Of a stretch of DNA of 8,727 nt, positions 1 to 4,712 are shown piece after piece. A program made the position numbers and the translations under genes. The notes beneath the pieces were generated by a model. It worked only from the letters and a program-made list of their open reading frames with translations, made no database searches and was not told the origin of the DNA. Where the stretch lies: the NCBI GenBank assembly GCA_018609945.1, contig JAHENO010000157.1, positions 1 to 8,727 of the forward strand, written 5' to 3'. The stretch comes from Haloarculaceae archaeon (GTDB lineage Archaea > Halobacteriota > Halobacteria > Halobacteriales > Haloarculaceae). How positions within the stretch are numbered: position 1 is the stretch's first letter; every line of letters starts with the position of its first letter.

Positions 1-1266
1 CACCTCATCTTTCGACCAGAACCCGGCGAAGGGGAAGATGCCGGCGAGCGCCAGCGAGCCCGACAGGAAGGTGAGGTAGGTGACGCGCATCTCGTCCTTG
101 AGTCCGCCCATGTCCCACATGTTCTCGTTGTGGTGCATGGCGATGATGACCGACCCGGCGCCGAGGAACAGCAGCGCCTTGAACACCGCGTGGGTGGTCA
201 GGTGGAAGACAGCGGCGACGTAGCCGCCACCGCCCAGCGCGAGCATCATGTATCCGTACTGGGAGATGGTCGAATAGGCGAGCACCTGCTTGAGTTCCTG
301 TTTGACGACGCCCATCGTCGCGGCGAAGAGGGCGGTGAAGCCGCCCACGAGCGCGATGACGCCCAGCGCCGTCGGCGAGAGGGCGTAGAAGCCGTACATT
401 CGCGCCACGAGGTAGACGCCGGCGGCGACCATCGTCGCGGCGTGGATGAGCGCCGACACCGGCGTGGGGCCCTCCATCGCGTCGGGCAGCCAGGTGTGCA
501 GCGGGAACTGCGCGGACTTGCCGATGACGCCACCCAGGACCAGCAACCCGAGGACGGTGAACCACGCCTGTTCGCCCATGCCGAGGAACGTCGTCACCTC
601 GCCGGCGGCCTCGCCGGCCAGGGCCTCCTCGGCCAGCACGATGAAGGATTCCTCGCCCGCGAAGGCCGCGGTGCCGAAGGTGCCCAGCACGGCGACGACG
701 CCCACGAGGAAGAAGTAGTCACCGAACCGGGTCACGAGGAAGGCCTTCTTCGCGGCGCTGGGCGGGGCGTCCTCGCGGAACCAGAACCCGATGAGGAGAT
801 ACGAACACAGCCCGACCAGTTCGAAGAACATGAAGGCCATCAGGAGGTTGTCCGAGAAGACGAAGGCGAGCATCGAGAACGTGAAGAGGCCGAGGCCGGC
901 GTAGTAGCGGGGCAGGCCGGTCTCGCCCTCGTCGTTCATGTAGCCCAGCGAGAAGACGTGAACGAGGAAGGAGATGAGCGAGACGATGACGAGCATCAGC
1001 GCCGAGAGCGGGTCGACGAGGACGCCGAAGGTGAGTTCGACGCCGAGGCCGACGCCCGCGACCCAGGTGTAGATGGTCTCGTGGTAGACCTCGGAGCCGA
1101 GCAGGGAGACGGCCGCCCACAGCGAGAGGACGAGCGATCCGGCGGTCGCGGCGATGCCGGCAAGCGCCCCCCGCTTTGGCATGTACTGCCCGAAAAAGAG
1201 CGCGACCACGAACGACACCAGCGGGAGCGCGGCGATCGCCGGGACGAAGTCGAATGCACCCGCCAT
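1..1266 (-). CDS. nuoL: NADH-quinone oxidoreductase-like subunit L (proton-pumping antiporter subunit), 3' end beyond window
   Basis: This is the large antiporter-like membrane-arm subunit of the complex I-like dehydrogenase, which helps couple quinone reduction to proton translocation. The 422 visible residues from ATG at 1266 are mostly hydrophobic helices. Family hallmarks are visible: FELVGLCSYL with the TM5-type glutamate E149, GKSAQFPLHTWLPD with the TM7 lysine K250, and PVSALIHAATMV after it. K363 in the segment HAVFKALLFLGAG is a further conserved-type lysine. The usual family length is roughly 600 residues or more, so about a third, including the C-terminal lateral helix, lies left of base 1. 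A GAGGTG Shine-Dalgarno-like sequence precedes the start. The gene begins one base after the nuoK stop, so it is the fourth visible gene of a nuoJ1-J2-K-L operon, and nuoM would be expected next. The last visible residues FWSKDEV are in frame with no break. An Mrp-type antiporter subunit is the main alternative, but the neighbours argue for Nuo. Confidence 0.95.
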   Translation of the reverse strand, partial: MAGAFDFVPAIAALPLVSFVVALFFGQYMPKRGALAGIAATAGSLVLSLWAAVSLLGSEVYHETIYTWVAGVGLGVELTFGVLVDPLSALMLVIVSLISFLVHVFSLGYMNDEGETGLPRYYAGLGLFTFSMLAFVFSDNLLMAFMFFELVGLCSYLLIGFWFREDAPPSAAKKAFLVTRFGDYFFLVGVVAVLGTFGTAAFAGEESFIVLAEEALAGEAAGEVTTFLGMGEQAWFTVLGLLVLGGVIGKSAQFPLHTWLPDAMEGPTPVSALIHAATMVAAGVYLVARMYGFYALSPTALGVIALVGGFTALFAATMGVVKQELKQVLAYSTISQYGYMMLALGGGGYVAAVFHLTTHAVFKALLFLGAGSVIIAMHHNENMWDMGGLKDEMRVTYLTFLSGSLALAGIFPFAGFWSKDEV

Positions 1267-1267
1267 G

Positions 1268-1573
1268 TTACCACCTCATGGTCGTCGCTTTCGTCACGTC
1301 GATGTCCTCGAAGTTGCGGTACAGGACGAGGATGATGCCGATACCGATGGCGACCTCGGCGGCGGCCAGCGCCATCGTGAACAGGGCGAAGACCTGGCCG
1401 GTGAGGTTGCCGTAGTAGTGGGAGAAGGCGACGAGGTTGATGTTGCCGGCGTTGAGCATCAGCTCGACGGACATCAGGAAGATGAGCGCGTTGCGCCGGA
1501 CGAGAATCCCGAACAGGCCGGTACAGAACACGACCGCAGAGAGCAGCAAATAGAACTGGACCGGGACCGTCAT
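1268..1573 (-). CDS. nuoK: NADH-quinone oxidoreductase-like subunit K
   Basis: This is the small three-helix membrane subunit of the complex I-like enzyme, part of the chain of charged residues that conducts protons. The 101-residue product matches the usual family length (about 100). The two intramembrane glutamates that define NuoK are present: E37 in LMSVELMLNAGN and E73 in LAAAEVAIG. Three hydrophobic helices are apparent, at about residues 6-25, 29-50 and 60-86. The start at 1573 overlaps the nuoJ2 stop by four bases (ATGA), pointing to translational coupling. The purine-rich GAGGAGGA just upstream both encodes the end of nuoJ2 and could act as a ribosome-binding site. An MnhC/MrpC antiporter subunit is homologous, but the flanking nuoJ and nuoL genes settle the assignment. 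Confidence 0.95.
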   Translation of the reverse strand: MTVPVQFYLLLSAVVFCTGLFGILVRRNALIFLMSVELMLNAGNINLVAFSHYYGNLTGQVFALFTMALAAAEVAIGIGIILVLYRNFEDIDVTKATTMRW

Positions 1574-1869
1574 TCCTCCTCACCCCCGTCGCGTTTCGCG
1601 AGCATCAGCGCGCCGTCCAGCGCGGCGTCGAGGACGACCGCCATGAGGATCAGTGCCACCAGGAAGCCCTCCGGGACGAATCCCTCGATGGTGAGCCCGA
1701 GCAGGGCGGTCCCGATGCCAGCCACGACGCTCTCACCTTCGGGGAACCCGGCGGCGGCGCCGAAGTTCGCGGTCACGAAGACCACGGCCATCACGGCGAA
1801 GAGGACGAACGCCGCCAGCCCCGGGACGATCGACCGGTCGATGTCGATCGGGCGCGGGCGAGTCGTCAT
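1570..1869 (-). CDS. nuoJ2: NADH-quinone oxidoreductase-like subunit J, C-terminal half (J2)
   Basis: This 99-residue protein has a short polar N-terminus (MTTRPRPIDIDR), a hydrophobic helix at about residues 14-34, a weaker hydrophobic stretch at about 48-60 and another at about 67-91, then an acidic tail ending GGEEE. It has no strong motif of its own. The call rests on size, topology and position between nuoJ1 and nuoK. In haloarchaea the five-helix NuoJ is known to be encoded as two genes, and this would supply the last helices. The ATG at 1869 is chosen over longer in-frame starts because GGAGGTG lies about five bases upstream and it overlaps the nuoJ1 stop as ATGA. A longer reading frame extends to about 2043, but its extra residues are arginine-rich and lie entirely within nuoJ1, so they are not credible. 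Confidence 0.87.
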   Translation of the reverse strand: MTTRPRPIDIDRSIVPGLAAFVLFAVMAVVFVTANFGAAAGFPEGESVVAGIGTALLGLTIEGFVPEGFLVALILMAVVLDAALDGALMLAKRDGGEEE

Positions 1870-2129
1870 GCCGGCACCTCCGACTCCTCGCGGCCGGTCA
1901 GCATGACCGCGAAGGTGATGAGGATGAGTACCCCGCCGACGTACACGAGTATCTGCATCGCGGCGATGAACTCGGCCTGTAACATCACGTAGTGCACGGC
2001 GACGCTCAACAGCGCGACGCCGAGCAACAGCGCCGAGTGCCACACGTCGCGGACGAGCACGACGCCGACGCTGCTCCCCACGGTGACGATGAAGAACAGC
2101 GCGAATGCGATCGATTCGTACAGTGCCAT
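1866..2129 (-). CDS. nuoJ1: NADH-quinone oxidoreductase-like subunit J, N-terminal half (J1)
   Basis: This 87-residue protein has three transmembrane helices and corresponds to the first part of NuoJ. Its strongest signature is the third helix, LVYVGGVLILITFAVMLT, the glycine-containing NuoJ TM3 region that forms a flexible bulged helix important for coupling in complex I. The segment VRDVWHSALLLG before it is also typical. The ATG at 2129 is preferred because GGAG lies 11 bases upstream. A GTG at 2141 in the same frame would add four residues but sits directly against that GGAG. The stop overlaps the nuoJ2 start (ATGA), indicating coupled translation of the two halves. No nuo gene lies upstream: the next gene on this strand is an RCK potassium channel, so nuoJ1 looks like the first gene of its transcript here or the first after a rearrangement. 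Confidence 0.9.
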   Translation of the reverse strand: MALYESIAFALFFIVTVGSSVGVVLVRDVWHSALLLGVALLSVAVHYVMLQAEFIAAMQILVYVGGVLILITFAVMLTGREESEVPA

Positions 2130-2192
2130 CGTTGTCGACACTCCTACCGGCGTGCTTTTGAAGATTCCTTTTTCGTTTTGCGACCCGACGGT
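2130..2192 (-). promoter_or_regulatory. Possible promoter and leader region of the nuoJ1-J2-K-L operon
   Basis: This is the short gap between the channel gene and nuoJ1. Read on the minus strand it has an A-rich stretch (AAAACGAAAAAGG, about 2168-2180) followed by CTTCAAAAGC at 2155-2164. The latter is a poor TATA-like element roughly 27 bases ahead of the nuoJ1 ATG. GGAG near 2141-2144 is a plausible ribosome-binding site, but it would be lost if transcription began near 2132, so the two signals do not sit comfortably together. Read-through from the channel gene is the alternative. Confidence 0.3.
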
Positions 2193-2215
2193 CCCGTGAC
2201 AGATCCCCTCACGGG
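2193..2215 (-). terminator. Hairpin overlapping the channel gene stop codon, possible transcript-end structure
   Basis: CCCGTGA at 2193-2199 and TCACGGG at 2209-2215 form a perfect seven-base-pair stem with a nine-base loop. On the minus strand the stem includes the TGA stop codon of the channel gene. No T-run follows on that strand, so it is not a classical intrinsic or archaeal poly-T terminator. It may be an RNA-processing or stability element, or chance in a GC-rich genome. Confidence 0.25.
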
Positions 2216-3891
2216 TCCCGAGAACCGGATTCAGCCGGCGACAGGATCGCGTCGAGGCGGTCGAGTGCGGCGTCGGTTCCGGCGACGAACAGGTGGTCGC
2301 CGGCCGCGATCTCGGTCCACTCGCGCAGGTCCGCGTCGACCCGGCCGTCCCGGCGTTCGATGGCCACCACCGAACAGCCGACGCGCTCGCGGAGGTCGGC
2401 CCCGCCGAGGGTGCCGCCCTCGAACGGGCCGGGGTCGCGGCGGACGAGTCGTATCTTCTCGTCGAGCGCGATCGACTGGTCGGAGTGGAGAATGGCCGCC
2501 GCGAGCAACCGCCCGGCGACCGTCGACAGTGCGAGAGCGTAGTCGACGCCCGCGCTGTAGAGTTTCGGAACGCTCTCGGTCCGGTTGGCCCGGGCGACGA
2601 TCTCCACGTCCGGCGCGAGGGCCCCGACGACGAACGCCGCGACCAGGGTGATGGTGTCGTCGTCCAGCGCGAGCACGACAGTCCGCGCGTCGTCGATGCC
2701 CGCCTCCTCGAAGGTCGCCTCCTCGGTGACGTCCCCGACGACGTCGACGCGCCCCTTCTGTTCGAGGTCGATGACAGTCTGGTCGATGCCGTCCTCGAGG
2801 AGGGCGTCGCTGACCATCGTCCCGACGAGCCCCGAGCCCGCGACGAGCACCCGCCCGCGGCCGTACTGTGTGACCTGCGACCCGGCCGACCGCGCCAGCG
2901 ACGACAGGGTCACCGACCGCCCGGCGACGAGCAACACCGACTGGTCGTCGAGGGCGACTCCCTCGAAGGGCGGGACGTGGAACTGGCCCCGCGCCCAGAC
3001 GCCGATCACGTGGTACGGCGTCCGGCTCCGGTCGTCGGCCCCGGCCGGGCCCACGATCCCGTCCTCGGTCAGGCGCGTGCCGTCCAGTTCGCTCCCGCCC
3101 ACGACCGGGACCTCCGCGATCTCGATGTCCTCGCCGACCGAGAGCCCGCCCTCGACCGCCGTCTCGACGGTGTTGCGGACCTTGTTGGCGATGCCGTTGC
3201 CCAGCAATTTCCGGGGCAGGACGGCCCGCTCGGCGCCAGCGCGTTCGTGGTACTCGGCGAAGTCCTCGTCGGTGACGACGCTGTAGACCGGCAGCTCGGG
3301 TGCGAGTTCCTTCGCCGCCGTGATGATGCTCACGTCCACCTCGTCGTCGGCGTCGGAGACGAGCGCCCGCGCCTCTCCGACGTTGACGTCCGCGAGCGTC
3401 GCCATCGACGTCGGGTCGCCGTGGACGACCGCACGGTCGCGCTCGAACAGGTCGGTCGCCGTCTCGCGGTCGGGCTCGACGATGACGTACGGAACGTCCC
3501 TGTCGGTGAGTTCGTCGATGAGCGACTCCGTGTGGGTGGTGGCGGTACAGACCACGACGTGATCCGAGAGGTCCTCGCGCGCGGCCGGCGGCGTCCGGGA
3601 CAGCGACTCCTCGAGGACCGGCACCACGACTGCGGGAAACGCGCTGAAGATGAGCAACAGCGTCGCCAGCTGCATCGTCACCACTAGCACGAGCATCGGG
3701 GTGCTCTGCCAGGGGGAGTCGCCGCCGTAGCCGATGGTCGTCAAGGTCTGCATCACGACCTGGAACGACCTGAGCAGCGACCGGGGACGTCCCTCGAAGA
3801 CGCCCATCCCGACCGAGTAGAGGACGGTAAAGACCAGTATCGACCCGACGAGCACCGCGGCGTAGCGCCGAGCGAGCCGGTAGGTGTCCAC
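2209..3891 (-). CDS. Potassium channel with tandem RCK (TrkA-N/TrkA-C) domains
   Basis: This is predicted to be a membrane potassium channel gated by cytoplasmic ligand-binding RCK domains. Numbering from GTG at 3891 (560 residues): TM1 about 10-30; pore helix and selectivity filter TLTTIGYGGDSPW about 49-61; TM2 about 64-92; first RCK N-lobe about 110-230; first TrkA-C about 248-326; second RCK N-lobe about 346-466; second TrkA-C about 474-553. The filter core TIGYG is intact. The second Rossmann fold keeps the dinucleotide-type GSGLVG (352-357), whereas the first has CTATTHT at the same place with no glycines. The GTG start is chosen because a TTTATA box lies about 27 bases upstream, giving a leaderless message. 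The longer in-frame ATG at 3957 would place that promoter inside the gene and add 22 unremarkable residues. Potassium homeostasis is central to salt-in haloarchaea. The ligand and exact ion selectivity are inferred only from the family. Confidence 0.9.
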   Translation of the reverse strand: MDTYRLARRYAAVLVGSILVFTVLYSVGMGVFEGRPRSLLRSFQVVMQTLTTIGYGGDSPWQSTPMLVLVVTMQLATLLLIFSAFPAVVVPVLEESLSRTPPAAREDLSDHVVVCTATTHTESLIDELTDRDVPYVIVEPDRETATDLFERDRAVVHGDPTSMATLADVNVGEARALVSDADDEVDVSIITAAKELAPELPVYSVVTDEDFAEYHERAGAERAVLPRKLLGNGIANKVRNTVETAVEGGLSVGEDIEIAEVPVVGGSELDGTRLTEDGIVGPAGADDRSRTPYHVIGVWARGQFHVPPFEGVALDDQSVLLVAGRSVTLSSLARSAGSQVTQYGRGRVLVAGSGLVGTMVSDALLEDGIDQTVIDLEQKGRVDVVGDVTEEATFEEAGIDDARTVVLALDDDTITLVAAFVVGALAPDVEIVARANRTESVPKLYSAGVDYALALSTVAGRLLAAAILHSDQSIALDEKIRLVRRDPGPFEGGTLGGADLRERVGCSVVAIERRDGRVDADLREWTEIAAGDHLFVAGTDAALDRLDAILSPAESGSRDP

Positions 3892-3915
3892 GGGAAGCCT
3901 ATCCGTGACTGACAA

Positions 3916-3921
3916 TATAAA
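3916..3921 (-). promoter_or_regulatory. TATA box for the potassium channel gene
   Basis: The minus strand reads ATTTATATTG here, with TTTATA centred about 27 bases upstream of the GTG at 3891, the spacing expected for a leaderless archaeal transcript. The box is near-symmetric (AATATAAAT on the plus strand), so it could also fire toward the RHH gene at 4027, leaving a leader of roughly 80 bases. No clear BRE fixes the direction. Confidence 0.65.
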
Positions 3922-3994
3922 TGCCCCGCCGACTCCCGAATCGTATCCGGGGGCCATCGACGGGTGGCGGTCGGGGATGGCCCACGGGCACAGG

Positions 3995-4000
3995 GTATTT
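3995..4000 (+). promoter_or_regulatory. Weak TATA-like element ahead of the RHH regulator gene
   Basis: GTATTT in an otherwise GC-rich stretch lies centred about 29 bases ahead of the ATG at 4027, consistent with a leaderless start. It is a poor match to the haloarchaeal box, so it would be a weak promoter. The divergent box near 3916 is an alternative source of transcription. Confidence 0.3.
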
Positions 4001-4026
4001 CAGGGGTCCGGCGCGTCTGTGAGCGC

Positions 4027-4575
4027 ATGGCAAGCGACAGGGTGACCGTCTCGCTCGACGACGACGCCCGGGAGGCGCTTTCGGACCTGACCGACCGGAC
4101 CGACGCCGGCCGCAGCGAGATCGTCCGGCGGGCGCTGACCTTCTACGCGGCCAACTACACGGCAGCGACGACCGAGGCGGGGACCAGGCTCGGGGAGTAC
4201 CACTCGATGCTCTCGGGGGGCGAGCACGTCCTGCTGGACGTGGACTTCCTTCACTGCTTTCTCGATCACGTGACCGACGAGTCGGGCGACCCCGACCCAT
4301 CCTTCCTGGAGTCGGCCGACCAGGTCTCGGACTACCACGCCCGCGAGTACGACGGCGAGTTCGAGAGCCTCGAGGAGGTCCTGGAGTGGCTCTCGCTGTG
4401 TGGCTTCCTGAGCGTCCGGCGCAGCGACGAGGACCGCTACCACGTGGTCTTTCCCTCCGAGCACATCCGGTGGTTCATGACCCGCTTCATCGAGCGGTCC
4501 TGCCGGGACCTCCCGTTCGAGATAGACATCGAGGAAGGGCTGACGAAGGTACTCATCACGAAGAATCCCGAGTAG
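4027..4575 (+). CDS. Ribbon-helix-helix (CopG/Arc-type) transcriptional regulator with unassigned C-terminal domain
   Basis: This 182-residue protein starts MASDRVTVSLDDDAR. Residues 4-12 form the DNA-contacting beta strand, 13-25 helix A, and GRSEIVRRALTFYAANY (28-44) helix B with the usual GRSE turn. That is a standard RHH DNA-binding domain that would act as a dimer. Residues 45-182 are an acidic mixed alpha/beta domain I cannot assign. It includes GGEHVLLDVDFLHCFLDHV, an EVLEWLSLCGFLSV segment with winged-helix-like periodicity, and a C-terminal EIDIEEGLTKVLITKNPE strand pair. Its size and position suggest a ligand-sensing or oligomerisation role, which is inference. A longer in-frame GTG start at 3964 exists, but the added residues look non-coding and precede the RHH strand. 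The gene diverges from the channel gene and lies 137 bases upstream of the substrate-binding protein gene, so it is the obvious candidate regulator of the hyu operon. Confidence 0.85.
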   Translation: MASDRVTVSLDDDAREALSDLTDRTDAGRSEIVRRALTFYAANYTAATTEAGTRLGEYHSMLSGGEHVLLDVDFLHCFLDHVTDESGDPDPSFLESADQVSDYHAREYDGEFESLEEVLEWLSLCGFLSVRRSDEDRYHVVFPSEHIRWFMTRFIERSCRDLPFEIDIEEGLTKVLITKNPE

Positions 4576-4590
4576 ACCACTCCCTCCTGC

Positions 4591-4649
4591 CATACACGCC
4601 AAGACGTGGATATGAACGCATCATACCGATTCATACTCGCTCATATCCA
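4591..4649 (+). promoter_or_regulatory. Candidate operator: helically phased CATA(C/T) repeats with a 9-base inverted repeat
   Basis: CATAC or CATAT begins at 4591, 4622, 4632 and 4642. The last three lie in strict ten-base register (as TCATAC, TCATAC, TCATAT), and the first is 31 bases, about three helical turns, earlier. TGGATATGA (4607-4615) is the exact reverse complement of TCATATCCA (4641-4649), with a 25-base spacer, adding one copy in the opposite orientation. The array ends about 34 bases before the TATA box of the substrate-binding protein gene, where archaeal activators usually bind. Short half-sites on one DNA face suit cooperative RHH dimers, so the adjacent RHH protein is the natural candidate binder. 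The repeats are seen directly; the binding is inferred. Confidence 0.55.
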
Positions 4650-4652
4650 GCA

Positions 4653-4676
4653 GTGTGAACGTGTAACACAGTAACA
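4653..4676 (+). repeat. Three degenerate 8-base direct repeats just upstream of the TATA box
   Basis: GTGTGAAC, GTGTAACA and CAGTAACA follow one another without gaps, and the middle copy includes the palindrome GTGTAACAC (4661-4669). They lie immediately upstream of the BRE/TATA position of the promoter at 4683. A related GTGTGAGT occurs at 4698-4705 downstream of the box. They may be a second protein-binding site, or low-complexity promoter DNA. Confidence 0.3.
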
Positions 4677-4680
4677 ACAG

Positions 4681-4690
4681 AATATAAATG
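4681..4690 (+). promoter_or_regulatory. TATA box of the substrate-binding protein / hyu operon
   Basis: AATATAAATG stands out in AT-rich DNA and its TATAAA core (4683-4688) is centred about 27 bases before the ATG at 4713. This predicts a leaderless message starting at or near that codon. It also argues against the in-frame GTG at 4704, which would lie upstream of the transcript start. The ten-base string is identical to the one at 3914-3923 in the channel/RHH intergenic region. Confidence 0.75.
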
Positions 4691-4712
4691 TCTTACCGTG
4701 TGAGTGGCGCAC

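Noticed and set aside
130..1335. A 401-residue plus-strand frame opposite nuoL
   Set aside because: The His/Glu/Arg-rich translation has no domain, while the minus strand encodes an unmistakable NuoL.
1870..2043. N-terminal extension of nuoJ2
   Set aside because: The added residues are arginine-rich and lie wholly inside nuoJ1; the ATG at 1869 has a good Shine-Dalgarno and an ATGA overlap.
2293..3687. A 464-residue plus-strand frame opposite the potassium channel gene
   Set aside because: It is the mirror of the RCK coding sequence, rich in Arg, Asp and Gly with no recognisable domain or promoter.
3892..3957. N-terminal extension of the channel gene to ATG 3957
   Set aside because: It would place the only good TATA box inside the coding sequence, and the GTG at 3891 lies at the leaderless distance. 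Not fully excluded.
3964..4026. N-terminal extension of the RHH regulator to GTG 3964
   Set aside because: RHH domains normally begin within a few residues of the beta strand; the 21 extra residues have no helix or strand pattern and overlap the likely promoter.
4607..4649. The 9-base inverted repeat as a terminator of the RHH gene
   Set aside because: The 25-base loop and lack of a T-run make an RNA terminator unlikely; an operator role with the phased repeats fits better.
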